In this document: positions 33,401 through 41,831 of the stretch, piece by piece
How the letters are laid out: every line of letters starts with the position of its first letter
Numbering within the stretch: position 1 is the stretch's first letter
NCBI GenBank assembly: GCA_019425015.1
Contig: JAHYYJ010000001.1
Span: 62,001 to 126,000 of the forward strand
Direction of reading: 5' to 3'
Origin: Collinsella sp.
GTDB taxonomy: Bacteria > Actinomycetota > Coriobacteriia > Coriobacteriales > Coriobacteriaceae
DNA: 64,000 bases
Program-made: the position numbers and the translations under genes
The notes under the pieces: generated by a model
Seen by the model: the letters and a program-made list of their open reading frames with translations, nothing else
Database searches by the model: none
What the model was told of the DNA's origin: nothing

Positions 33401-34762
33401 CTACAGAATAAATCGAAGGATGTCGGAACGAAGCATATAGACAAACAGCAGCGCAAAGAGCGCGATGCCCACATAGCTCACAATCGTCTGGACCTTGAGC
33501 GGAAGCTCGCGGCCCGCAATCTTTTGAATGATCTCGATGACTAGCTTGCCGCCATCGAGTGGCGGGATGGGCAGCAGGTTCATAAAGCCAAGCGAGAACG
33601 AAATGAGGGCGGCAAACGAAAGGAACGTGGCAGGGCCGGCAGCAGCGGCCTGTGAGGACATAACGCTAATACCCACGATCGAAGAAGACTGATCGAGAAT
33701 CTCCATCGTATGCTGCGGCTGGAGCAGGCGCATCACGCCATCCGCTGTCTGCACGACATAGGAGAACGACAGGCGAGCCGACGTGATGGGGTCTAAACGG
33801 ACCACCTGCGTAGAGGCATACACACCTAGACGCTCGTCCTCTTTGAGCGCAACCGTGGTCGAATGCTGCTTGCCGTCACGCTCGTACTCGATGGCGATAT
33901 CGTCCTTACCGGCAGCCTTGCCGATGGCATCGTAGACATCCATCCAAGTGGAACATGAGACACCGTCAACCGAAAGGATCGCATCACCGGCCTCGATACC
34001 CGCCTTGGCGGCAATAGACCCCTCGTCAACCTGACCGATCACGTTGGTATCCATCGGCACGGTGACACCCGCAATGGAATAGATGCTCATAAGGAGCAAA
34101 AAACCCGTCAAGATATTGACGATAATGCCCGCGAGCAGCATAAAGGCGCGCTTGAGAAAGCCTTGGCCAAGATAGGTGTGCGAGCGCTCTTGCGCAAGGA
34201 ACTCGGCCTCGCCGCACGGCAGCTCCCACACATCGCCCTCGGCAGTCGCATGTTCGCGATCGAAACGGCGACCATCAAAGGTGGTATAGCCTGCCGTGTC
34301 TCGCGGCAACGTCTGATATTTGGTGGGATAGTAGCTCGGCGAGGGCATCTCCCCTTCCTCATACCAGGGCGCGATGGAGCCCCAGCCCAGCAAAAGGGCG
34401 CATGCCTCGAGCACATCCTCCTCGGAAAGCTCGAGATCGACAGCAAGGTCGGCCACGGTCACGCGACCATGACGATAGATAGCCGCGAGCACGCGATCGG
34501 TGCACGAAACATCGGTCGGATCCATACCGCAGATGGCAGCGTAGCCACCCAGCAGCAGCGGGGTCACGCCAAACTTGGTTCCAATGCGACGCGACGTGTA
34601 ATGGATGTCAAAGCGGCACGGCAGACCCAAAAAGAACTCGGTCACACGGACGCCGCAGGCACGCGCCGCCAAAAAGTGGCCGCCCTCGTGCAAAAACACG
34701 AGGACGGAAAGCATCAGCAGGCCCCAAAAGACCGATGAGAGAACGCTCAGAACAGTATCCAT
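33401..34762 (-). CDS. rseP: Site-2 protease (RseP family) with a large inserted cytosolic domain
   Basis: A membrane zinc protease that cleaves membrane-anchored substrates. The 453-residue protein has HEGGH (residues 25-29) in the first membrane helix, GGYAAICGMDP, a PDZ domain (about 250-335), and the second metal motif in IPPLDGGKL near 405. Between the first helix region and the next (about residues 84-200) an insertion of roughly 110 residues is present. It includes a helical, winged-helix-like segment (DRVLAAIYRHGRVTVADLA) and a Tyr/Arg-rich tail. The ATG at 34762 lies 15 bases after AAGGA; a TTG at 34777 directly touches that site. Confidence 0.9.
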   Translation of the reverse strand: MDTVLSVLSSVFWGLLMLSVLVFLHEGGHFLAARACGVRVTEFFLGLPCRFDIHYTSRRIGTKFGVTPLLLGGYAAICGMDPTDVSCTDRVLAAIYRHGRVTVADLAVDLELSEEDVLEACALLLGWGSIAPWYEEGEMPSPSYYPTKYQTLPRDTAGYTTFDGRRFDREHATAEGDVWELPCGEAEFLAQERSHTYLGQGFLKRAFMLLAGIIVNILTGFLLLMSIYSIAGVTVPMDTNVIGQVDEGSIAAKAGIEAGDAILSVDGVSCSTWMDVYDAIGKAAGKDDIAIEYERDGKQHSTTVALKEDERLGVYASTQVVRLDPITSARLSFSYVVQTADGVMRLLQPQHTMEILDQSSSIVGISVMSSQAAAAGPATFLSFAALISFSLGFMNLLPIPPLDGGKLVIEIIQKIAGRELPLKVQTIVSYVGIALFALLFVYMLRSDILRFIL

Positions 34763-34787
34763 AAAACGAAAAAGCAATCCTTATGGG

Positions 34788-35975
34788 TTAGGAACGGGTT
34801 GCGGCGAGCACCTGCGCAGCCTTTTCACGCGCCCACGCATCGATGTCGCGAAGCTGCTCAAACGAATCGACCGCCTGCATATCGTGGGCGTCCATGCAGG
34901 ATTCCACAATGCGATCGATATCGGTAAAGCTGCAGCCATCGTGCAGGAAGGCATCGACGGCGACCTCGTTGGCGGCATTGAGCACGCACGGCATGGTGCC
35001 ACCCATCTTGCCGGCGCGCTCGGCCAGTGCCAGACAGCGGAAGGTATCCATGTCGGCAGCATCAAACGTGAGCTGCCCCAGCTCGCGGAAATCGATACGA
35101 GGCGCCGGGGTATCCCAACGCTCGGGATACGAGAACGCGAACTGGATGGGAATACGCATGTCGGATGCACCGAGATGCGCCATCACGGAGCCGTCGGCGA
35201 ACTCAACCATAGAGTGAATCTTGGACTGACGCTGCACGACCACGTTAATGAAATCGAGGTCGCAGTTAAACAGATGCATGGCCTCAATGCGCTCCAGGCC
35301 CTTGTTCATGAGGGTGGCGGAGTCAATGGTGATCTTGGCACCCATGGCCCACGTGGGATGTGCGAGGGCATCGGCACGCGTCACGCGATCGAGCTCGTCT
35401 CGCGTGCGGCCAAAGAACGGACCGCCCGAGCAGGTGAGCCAAATACAATGAGCCTCGCGCGGGTTCTCCCCCAGATAGCACTGGTAAATGGCGGAGTGCT
35501 CAGAGTCGACTGGAATAAGCTGGCCCGGTTGCGCCAACGGCATAAGCAAGTCGCCACCGACGACGAGGGACTCCTTGTTGGCAAGGGCAAGGCGCTTATT
35601 CGAGGTCAAGGCCGCATGGCTCGCCTCGAGACCGGCGGCGCCCACAATAGCGACAAGCACGCAGTCGACATCGTCGCGACGCGCGAGCTCGCAAACCGCC
35701 TGCGCGCCAACGCCGAGCTTCGTTCCCTCGGGCAACTCCTGCAGCACGGCGTCATCGCCATGATCGACAGCGGCCACGGCAACCGCCGGAACCGAGAACT
35801 CGCGGGCAGCGGCAACGAGCTCGGAGGTACTGGAGTTAACGGACAGCGCCGTCACCTGCAGGCGATCGGCATGCTGGCGGCACACATCGAGCGCTTGGGT
35901 GCCGATAGAGCCCGTACAACCCAGGATGGCAACGCGAAGGCGTCCATCGGGGCCATACGTCGTCTGGAAGGACAT
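34788..35975 (-). CDS. dxr: 1-deoxy-D-xylulose 5-phosphate reductoisomerase
   Basis: First committed enzyme of the MEP pathway, making MEP with NADPH. The 395-residue protein has the NADPH loop GCTGSIGTQALDV, GNKESLVVGG-like ANKESLVVGGD, the metal and substrate segment PVDSEHSAIYQC, and LTCSGGPFFG. The ATG at 35975 overlaps the cdsA stop by one base (TAATG), indicating coupling. With ispG in the same run, it shows that isoprenoids for undecaprenol (uppS) come from the MEP pathway. Confidence 0.96.
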   Translation of the reverse strand: MSFQTTYGPDGRLRVAILGCTGSIGTQALDVCRQHADRLQVTALSVNSSTSELVAAAREFSVPAVAVAAVDHGDDAVLQELPEGTKLGVGAQAVCELARRDDVDCVLVAIVGAAGLEASHAALTSNKRLALANKESLVVGGDLLMPLAQPGQLIPVDSEHSAIYQCYLGENPREAHCIWLTCSGGPFFGRTRDELDRVTRADALAHPTWAMGAKITIDSATLMNKGLERIEAMHLFNCDLDFINVVVQRQSKIHSMVEFADGSVMAHLGASDMRIPIQFAFSYPERWDTPAPRIDFRELGQLTFDAADMDTFRCLALAERAGKMGGTMPCVLNAANEVAVDAFLHDGCSFTDIDRIVESCMDAHDMQAVDSFEQLRDIDAWAREKAAQVLAATRS

Positions 35976-36874
35976 TACAGCACGCCTCCGATCATCAGCA
36001 ACAGCTGCGCGGTAATGCAGCCGAAGATAAGCGAATCGCTACGATCGAGCATTCCGCCGTGGCCCGGGATAAGGTTGCCGGAATCCTTGACGCCCACACC
36101 GCGCTTGATGCGCGACTCGATAAGGTCGCCGATAACGCCCAGAATGGACACGACCACGCCGCACAGCAGCGCATAGGGCAGGCTGAGCTTGTAGAAGTGC
36201 GTCGCCCACAGGATGAGCCAAATCAAAACCGAGCCCAGGATGCCGCCGGCAAACCCCTCCCAGCTCTTTTTGGGAGAGATCTTGGGAACCATCTTGTGCT
36301 TGCCGATACGGCTACCCACGATGTAGGCAAACGAATCGGAGACCCAAAGGGACGCGCAAACGCCCACTGAAAGCAGGGCACCGGCAAAACCGGGCACGGC
36401 ATCGCGCAGCAGCACGATAGCCGACAGCATAAAGCCAGTGTAGATGGGACCCATGAGCGTCACTGCCACATCAGAGATGCGGGTACGCGGCGACCAGACA
36501 TACCAAATGCCCACAGCGAGCATCAGGGCAAAAAGCAGGGCATTCAGCAACATCGAATCGCCCAACGCCGACAGCGGAAAGAGTACGGCGGCAGCGATAC
36601 CCATGCGCTCGTTAGCCATCTTGCCATCAAGCCTTGTCATACGGAAAAACTCATAGCAGCACAGACCGCTCATGACAGAAACAAAGATGGCCGTGGGCAC
36701 GATACCCAAAACCAGGCACAGGATAAAGACAACGGCGTAGACGATACCGGCGGCGGCACGGGTAATAAAGCCCGCCAGCCACGAACCGGTGCCGCTCTTC
36801 GCTGCAGGCGCTCCCGCAGCGGCAGCTTTGCGCGCAGGCGTCTTGGGAGCAGATGCCTTGGGACGATCGGACAC
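35975..36874 (-). CDS. cdsA: Phosphatidate cytidylyltransferase
   Basis: CdsA makes CDP-diacylglycerol for phospholipid synthesis. The 299-residue membrane protein has an N-terminal Ala/Lys/Pro-rich cytosolic stretch (residues 1-28), about eight hydrophobic segments, and the family signature near the C-terminus: SDSFAYIVGSRIGKHKM, SPKKSWEGFAGG, GDLIESRIKRGVGVKDSG, PGHGGMLDRSDS. It starts with GTG at 36874, seven bases after GAGGAGG at the end of uppS. Confidence 0.95.
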   Translation of the reverse strand: MSDRPKASAPKTPARKAAAAGAPAAKSGTGSWLAGFITRAAAGIVYAVVFILCLVLGIVPTAIFVSVMSGLCCYEFFRMTRLDGKMANERMGIAAAVLFPLSALGDSMLLNALLFALMLAVGIWYVWSPRTRISDVAVTLMGPIYTGFMLSAIVLLRDAVPGFAGALLSVGVCASLWVSDSFAYIVGSRIGKHKMVPKISPKKSWEGFAGGILGSVLIWLILWATHFYKLSLPYALLCGVVVSILGVIGDLIESRIKRGVGVKDSGNLIPGHGGMLDRSDSLIFGCITAQLLLMIGGVL

Positions 36875-36876
36875 GA

Positions 36877-37671
36877 TTAAGCCTCCTCGGTCTTGCTCAG
36901 TCCACCAAACCTACGGTCACGGCCCTGATAGGCCAAAATGGCGTCGACAAGGCCCCAACGATCAAAGTCAGGCCAATAGGTATCGGTGACGTAGAATTCG
37001 GAATAAGCCACCTGCCACAGCAGATAGTTCGAAAGGCGCAGCTCACCAGAGGTGCGAATCACAAGCTCAGGATCGGGAAGGCCGGCGGTATAGAGATGGG
37101 AAGCCACCATGTCGTCATCAATTGCGGCAGGATCGATCTTACCGGCGGCAGCGTCGAGTGCAATCTGACGGACAGCGCGGGTAATCTCGGCACGCGCGCC
37201 GTAGTTGACGGCAAGCGCCAGCGTCATACCGGTGTGATCGGCGCACTCGGCAAGACCGCGTTCAAAAACGTCGCGGGTCTTCTTGGGCAGCGCGGAAATG
37301 TCACCCAAAAAGACAACACGCACGTTTTCGCGCTTCAGAAGCGGCAGCTCGTCGATGAAAGTCTTGGCAAACAGATGCATCAAGACGTTTACCTCATGCT
37401 GCGGACGGTTCCAGTTTTCGGTAGAAAACGCATAGGCAGAAAGCACGTCGACGCCCAGGCGCACGCAGGCGGTAATGATCTCGCGCAGCGAGACGATACC
37501 CGCCTTGTGGCCCTCAGTGCGTGCAAGACCGCGCGACGTGGCCCAACGACCGTTGCCGTCCATGATGCACGAGATATGGTGCGGAATGTTATTGAGGTCA
37601 AGGTCGGAAAAACCGACGCCCGCAGGGGCGTCGGCAAAATACTCGACCAGTTTATGCTCGTCGTATTGCAC
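36877..37671 (-). CDS. uppS: Undecaprenyl diphosphate synthase (isoprenyl transferase)
   Basis: UppS elongates farnesyl diphosphate to the C55 carrier for cell-wall synthesis. The 264-residue cis-prenyltransferase has the catalytic ISCIMDGNGRWA (D38), AYAFSTENW, NYGARAEI and the C-terminal LVIRTSGELRLSNYLLWQVAYSE region with the conserved arginine. It starts with GTG at 37671, seven bases after GGAG at the end of frr. Confidence 0.96.
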   Translation of the reverse strand: MQYDEHKLVEYFADAPAGVGFSDLDLNNIPHHISCIMDGNGRWATSRGLARTEGHKAGIVSLREIITACVRLGVDVLSAYAFSTENWNRPQHEVNVLMHLFAKTFIDELPLLKRENVRVVFLGDISALPKKTRDVFERGLAECADHTGMTLALAVNYGARAEITRAVRQIALDAAAGKIDPAAIDDDMVASHLYTAGLPDPELVIRTSGELRLSNYLLWQVAYSEFYVTDTYWPDFDRWGLVDAILAYQGRDRRFGGLSKTEEA

Positions 37672-37672
37672 C

Positions 37673-38209
37673 TTAGATCTCCATGACCTCGGCTTCTTTT
37701 TCCTTCAGAAGCTCCTCGACCTTGGCGACATACTCATCGGTGTGCTTCTGGACCTTGGCCTGCTCGCGACGGACATCGTCCTCGGTGAGCTCCTCATCGC
37801 GCTCGAGCTTGTTGTTAAAGTCGCGACGGATGTTACGGATAGACACCTTGGCCTGCTCGGCGTACTCGCGGCACTCCTTGACGAGTTCGCGACGGCGCTC
37901 CTCAGTGGGGGCCGGGAACGGCAGACGAACGACGGTGCCATCGGAGTTGGGGGTAATGCCCAGATCGGAAGCGCCGATGGCCTTGACGATAGCGTTGATG
38001 AGCGCCTTGTCCCACGGCTCGATGAGCAGCATGTGAGCCTCGGGGGTCTTGACGGCGGCAACCTGCGTGACCGGCGTGGGAACACCGTAATAATCAACGG
38101 TGATGTCGGACAGAATGTTGGCGTTGGCGCGACCGGTACGGACCTTGGAGAAGTTATGCTTGAGGGACTCGAGCGACTTGTCCATATGGGCGGTGATGTT
38201 CTCTGCCAT
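37673..38209 (-). CDS. frr: Ribosome recycling factor
   Basis: RRF splits post-termination ribosomes with EF-G. The 178-residue product begins MAENITAHMDKSLESLKHNFSKVRTG-like with VRTGRANANILSDITVDYYG and continues with the second helix bundle (EERRRELVKECREYAEQAKVSIRNIRR). It is slightly shorter than the usual 185. The ATG at 38209 follows AGGAGG in the pyrH end. pyrH-frr is a universal bacterial pair. Confidence 0.97.
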   Translation of the reverse strand: MAENITAHMDKSLESLKHNFSKVRTGRANANILSDITVDYYGVPTPVTQVAAVKTPEAHMLLIEPWDKALINAIVKAIGASDLGITPNSDGTVVRLPFPAPTEERRRELVKECREYAEQAKVSIRNIRRDFNNKLERDEELTEDDVRREQAKVQKHTDEYVAKVEELLKEKEAEVMEI

Positions 38210-38211
38210 GC

Positions 38212-38934
38212 TTAATCCTCCTGATAGACGAGCGTGCCGACGGGCTCACCCGCGAGCGCGCGCTTGACGGTGTCCTCGCCATCGATGTTGAGGACCAAAA
38301 TCGGCATACGGTTATCCTGGCACAGTGCCGTAGCCGTGGAATCCATAACCTGCAGACCACGGACGAGAACCTCGTGATAGGTAATCTTGTCAAAACGGAC
38401 GGCATCGGCGCACTTGACGGGATCCTTGTCGTAGATGCCGTCAACCTTGGTGGCTTTAATCAGAATCTCGGCGCCGATCTCGCACGCACGAAGAGCCGCG
38501 GCGGTGTCGGTCGTAAAGTACGGATTGCCCGAACCGGCGGCAAAAACAACGACGTTGCCCTTGGAAAGGTGGTTGATGGCGCGACGGCGAATATAGGGCT
38601 CGCAGATCTCGTTCATCTGGATAGCGCTCATCACACGGCAGGGAACGTCGTTATGCTCGAAAGCATCCTGCAGGGCGAGCGCGTTCATAACGGTCGCGAG
38701 CATGCCCATGTAGTCGGCCTGAGCACGCTCCATGCCACCGGCAGCGCCTGCCATGCCGCGGAAAATATTGCCGCCGCCGACAACGACGCCGACCTCATGG
38801 CCAACGGCGAGCAGCTCCTTGACCTGCTTGGCAAGATGATCGGTAACCTTGGGGTCGATGCCATATTGGCCGTCGCCCATCAGCGCTTCGCCGGAAAGCT
38901 TAAGAAGCACTCGTTTATATCGGATGTCGGACAA
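38212..38934 (-). CDS. pyrH: Uridylate kinase
   Basis: UMP kinase of the amino-acid kinase fold, hexameric and controlled by UTP and GTP. The 240-residue protein shows RVLLKLSGEALMGD, VVGGGNIFRG, FAAGSGNPYFTTDTAA and KVDGIYDKDP. It starts with TTG at 38934, six bases after AAAGGAGG. It follows the tsf terminator, so it may have its own promoter in 38935-38993, where no clear consensus was found. Confidence 0.97.
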   Translation of the reverse strand: MSDIRYKRVLLKLSGEALMGDGQYGIDPKVTDHLAKQVKELLAVGHEVGVVVGGGNIFRGMAGAAGGMERAQADYMGMLATVMNALALQDAFEHNDVPCRVMSAIQMNEICEPYIRRRAINHLSKGNVVVFAAGSGNPYFTTDTAAALRACEIGAEILIKATKVDGIYDKDPVKCADAVRFDKITYHEVLVRGLQVMDSTATALCQDNRMPILVLNIDGEDTVKRALAGEPVGTLVYQED

Positions 38935-38993
38935 AGCGATCCTCCTTTAATTAGACTCTCAATATGATATCAAAGGCTCTGATAAGAGCCATG

Positions 38994-39028
38994 AAAAAGC
39001 AGGCTGTGAGTAAAACCCACAGCCTGCT
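38994..39028 (-). terminator. Terminator of rpsB-tsf
   Basis: An 11-bp perfect stem (AGCAGGCTGTG with CACAGCCTGCT) is followed on the minus strand by TTTTTC. It separates rpsB-tsf from pyrH-frr. A second small palindrome, GGCTCT-GATA-AGAGCC, follows at 38976-38991. Confidence 0.9.
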
Positions 39029-39051
39029 CATTACCAGCTACAAGAGCTTAT

Positions 39052-39921
39052 TTACTCGCCACGGACCAGACGGTCAAAGGCAACGACGGTAATGGTGTCG
39101 CCGAGTTCCTTGGAGACCTGCTCAGCGTACTTCTTGATGGTGAGGGAGCTGTCCTTGATGAACTCCTGCTCGGTGAGCACGGACTGCTTGTAGAACTTCT
39201 CCAGACGGCCAACAGCCATCTTCTCCTGGATAGCCTCGGGCTTGCCGGACTCGGCAGCCTGGGCCATGTAGATCTGCTTCTCGTGCTCGACGGTCTCGGC
39301 CGGAACCTGATCGCGGGTGGCGCAGATCGGGGCGACGGCGGCAACCTGAAGGGCAACGTCGTGAGCGAAGGTCTTGAAGGACTCAGCCTGAGCGGTCTCG
39401 GCCTTCTCGAAGGCGAACTCGACGAGGACGCCGATCTTACCACCCATGTGGATGTAAGAAGCGAGCGCGCCGTTCTCGGCCTTGCGGGCAGCGAAGCGGG
39501 AGATCTTCATGTTCTCGCCCATGATGTGAATCATCTCGGTGAGCTCGGAGGAAACGGTCTCCTCGCCCATCGGCTTCTCGAGCAGAGAGTCGACGTCAGC
39601 AGGCTCGGTGGTAGCGACAACCTCAGCGACCTTAGAAGCAAAGCCGGTGAACTTGGCGTTGGAGCCAACGAAGTCGGTCTCGCAGGAGAGCTCGAGCAGA
39701 GCACCGGTCTTGCCATCCTCGGAGACGAACGCGGCGACAGCGCCCTCGTTGGTCTCACGGCCAGCCTTCTTGGCAGCCTTGGCAAGGCCGTTCTTACGCA
39801 GAACGTCGACAGCGGCGTCCATGTCGCCGTCAGCCTCGACGAGAGCCTTCTTGCACTCCATCATCGGGGAGTCGGTCATCTCGCGGAGCTGCTTGACCAT
39901 AGCGGCGGTAATCTGGGCCAT
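39052..39921 (-). CDS. tsf: Elongation factor Ts
   Basis: EF-Ts recycles EF-Tu by nucleotide exchange. The 289-residue protein has the N-terminal UBA-like module (VKQLREMTDSPMMECKKAL), the contact motif LSCETDFVG, and the two-part dimer region. The ATG at 39921 follows AAAGGAA; the ATG at 39936 lies inside that site. It is transcribed with rpsB. Confidence 0.97.
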   Translation of the reverse strand: MAQITAAMVKQLREMTDSPMMECKKALVEADGDMDAAVDVLRKNGLAKAAKKAGRETNEGAVAAFVSEDGKTGALLELSCETDFVGSNAKFTGFASKVAEVVATTEPADVDSLLEKPMGEETVSSELTEMIHIMGENMKISRFAARKAENGALASYIHMGGKIGVLVEFAFEKAETAQAESFKTFAHDVALQVAAVAPICATRDQVPAETVEHEKQIYMAQAAESGKPEAIQEKMAVGRLEKFYKQSVLTEQEFIKDSSLTIKKYAEQVSKELGDTITVVAFDRLVRGE

Positions 39922-39966
39922 TGTGGTTCCTTTCAAAGAGATGAAAAAGAATTAACTAAGACTGAT

Positions 39967-40695
39967 CTACTCGGCCTTGGGCTCAGCGGCCATCTCGGCC
40001 TCGGAGACCTGCTCCTTGCCGGAGCCAGCGAGGCAGGCGTCAGCCATGAGCTCGCACATAAGGGTGACAGCGGAGATAGCGTCATCGTTGCAGGGGATGC
40101 CGTACTCGACCTCGTCGGGATCGGAGTTGGTGTCGATCAGAGCGACGACGGGGATGTTCAGGCGCTGAGCCTCCTTGATGGCGTTCTCCTCGCGCTTGGT
40201 GTCGATGACGAAGAGAGCCTGGGGCAGACCCTTCATGTCGCGGGCACCACCGAGGTTGGTCTGGAGCTTGGTGAGCTCCTTGCCGAGAACAGCCTGCTCC
40301 TTCTTGGGGAGCACTGCCATGCGGCCGTCCTCGACCATGGCCTCAAGCTCCTCCATGCGGTTGATGCGGGAGCGGATGGTGACGAAGTTGGTCAGCATGC
40401 CGCCGAGCCAACGCTGGTTGATGTAAGGCATGTTGGCGCGCTCAGCGGCGTTCTTGACGGCCTCCTGAGCCTGCTTCTTGGTGCCGACGAACAGCACATT
40501 GCCACCCTTGGCGACGTTCTTGACGAAAGTGTAGGCCTGGTCGGCGTCGAGGATGGTCTGCTTGAGGTCGAGGATGTAGATGCCGTTGCGCTCACCGAAG
40601 ATGAACGGCTTCATCTTGGGGTTCCAGCGACGGGTCTGGTGACCGAAGTGGCAGCCGGCCTCGAGCAGGGTGCGGATATTAATCTTGGTAGCCAT
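39967..40695 (-). CDS. rpsB: Ribosomal protein S2
   Basis: S2 is the late-joining protein of the 30S subunit that interacts with S1. The 242-residue product shows LLEAGCHFGHQTRRWNPKM, NGIYILDLKQT, QRWLGGMLTNF and IPVVALIDTNSDPD. The ATG at 40695 follows AGGAGG by six bases. A promoter and a leader of about 135 bases with possible hairpins precede it. Confidence 0.97.
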   Translation of the reverse strand: MATKINIRTLLEAGCHFGHQTRRWNPKMKPFIFGERNGIYILDLKQTILDADQAYTFVKNVAKGGNVLFVGTKKQAQEAVKNAAERANMPYINQRWLGGMLTNFVTIRSRINRMEELEAMVEDGRMAVLPKKEQAVLGKELTKLQTNLGGARDMKGLPQALFVIDTKREENAIKEAQRLNIPVVALIDTNSDPDEVEYGIPCNDDAISAVTLMCELMADACLAGSGKEQVSEAEMAAEPKAE

Positions 40696-40836
40696 GTTAA
40701 ACCTCCTGTGGTTTGCCTCCGCGCGGGGTCATCCTCCAAAACCAACCCGGACATGTGCTACCAAAGCCCGGGCACCACGGTATGAAGTAGCCGCGCGTGC
40801 GTGATAAAAACCTGTTGCCGTGAAGCAACCCGATGA

Positions 40837-40865
40837 ATGATAGCAGGAATGCATCTTCCTGCCAA
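40837..40865 (-). promoter_or_regulatory. Promoter of rpsB-tsf
   Basis: On the minus strand TTGGCA and TATCAT are separated by 17 bases, with TG one base before the -10 (extended). Transcription would start near 40830, leaving a leader of about 135 bases. That leader contains GTTGC-TTCACG-GCAAC and a larger CCCGGGC/GTCCGGG pairing, so S2 autoregulation is possible. Confidence 0.65.
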
Positions 40866-40914
40866 CCCGCAATCAAAACCACACACCTGAGCGCGGCGCG
40901 GGACGTCCCAGCCA

Positions 40915-41757
40915 CTATTCGCCGCGGGGATGGGCTTGAGCCACAGCCCGCTTAAGCCGATCGGGTGTGAGATGCGTGTAGATCTGCGTCGTGGACAGGC
41001 TCGCATGACCAAGCAGCTCTTGAACCGAGCGCAGGTCCGCGCCGCCCTCGAGCAAGTCGGTCGCAAAGGTATGGCGCATCGCATGCGGGGCGATGTCGGC
41101 CGGAATGCCGGCGAGCGTCGCCAGCATATGAAACCGCCGCCTGAGCATGGCGGCACTCATGCGATTACCGCGCGCCGATATAAGCAGCGGATGCGGCCCG
41201 GTAGCGGGGTCACGACGCTTTGCCTGAGCGAGCAACTCCGGCCTCCCCTCCTCAATATAGAGACGCGTCGCCTCGAGCGCACGACGATACAGAGGGACGA
41301 TACGTTCTTTGCTCCCCTTGCCCCACAGGCGCAGCGTGCGTTCGGACCACGCAATGGACTTCACATTGAGTGCTGCGAGCTCAGAGATACGGGCGCCCGA
41401 GGCATAGAGCAGCTCGAGCATCGCCGCATCGCGCAGTCCCGCGGATGTTGAGGTATCAGGCGTCTTGAGCAGCGCCTCCACCTGTTGGGTCGTCAGCACA
41501 CCGGGTAGATCGCGCGGGAGCTTGGGCGAGGAAATTGCCGAGACCACATCGCCCTCCACGACCCCCTCGGCAGCCATCCATCGATAGAGCGATCGGATAG
41601 CCGACAGATGCGCCGCAAGCGTTCGGGGAGCCACCTGCTCACGCGAAAGCTCGGCAAGATAGCGGCGAATGGTGCGCACGTCGGCAGCGAAAGCATCGAT
41701 ATCCTCGCGCTCGCACCAGGCAGCAAAGCGCTCCAGCCTCGAGCCGTAGGCCGTCAC
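40915..41757 (-). CDS. xerC: Xer-type tyrosine recombinase (N-terminus probably longer than annotated)
   Basis: A site-specific recombinase that probably resolves chromosome dimers at dif with a partner. The catalytic set is complete: R in ASGARISEL, K in GKGSKERIVP, H and R in HAMRHTFAT, H in LLGHASLST, and Y in QIYTH. From the GTG at 41757 the protein has 280 residues and lacks the first part of the core-binding domain. The frame stays open upstream and encodes FDLYDTVDSFIAYISRVEGL, which fits a normal Xer N-terminus, but no ATG, GTG or TTG is available there. An ATA at 41833-41835, nine bases after GGAGG and overlapping the trmFO stop, is a candidate start. Its place beside trmFO argues for XerC rather than a phage integrase. 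Confidence 0.85.
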   Translation of the reverse strand: MTAYGSRLERFAAWCEREDIDAFAADVRTIRRYLAELSREQVAPRTLAAHLSAIRSLYRWMAAEGVVEGDVVSAISSPKLPRDLPGVLTTQQVEALLKTPDTSTSAGLRDAAMLELLYASGARISELAALNVKSIAWSERTLRLWGKGSKERIVPLYRRALEATRLYIEEGRPELLAQAKRRDPATGPHPLLISARGNRMSAAMLRRRFHMLATLAGIPADIAPHAMRHTFATDLLEGGADLRSVQELLGHASLSTTQIYTHLTPDRLKRAVAQAHPRGE

Positions 41758-41831
41758 CGTGTTGGGAGACAGTCCCTCGACACGTGAGATATAGGCGATA
41801 AACGAGTCGACGGTGTCGTACAGGTCAAAGG

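Noticed and set aside
40915..41757. Phage integrase or integron integrase
   Set aside because: It sits in the conserved trmFO-xerC housekeeping context, with no attachment site, tRNA or phage genes nearby.
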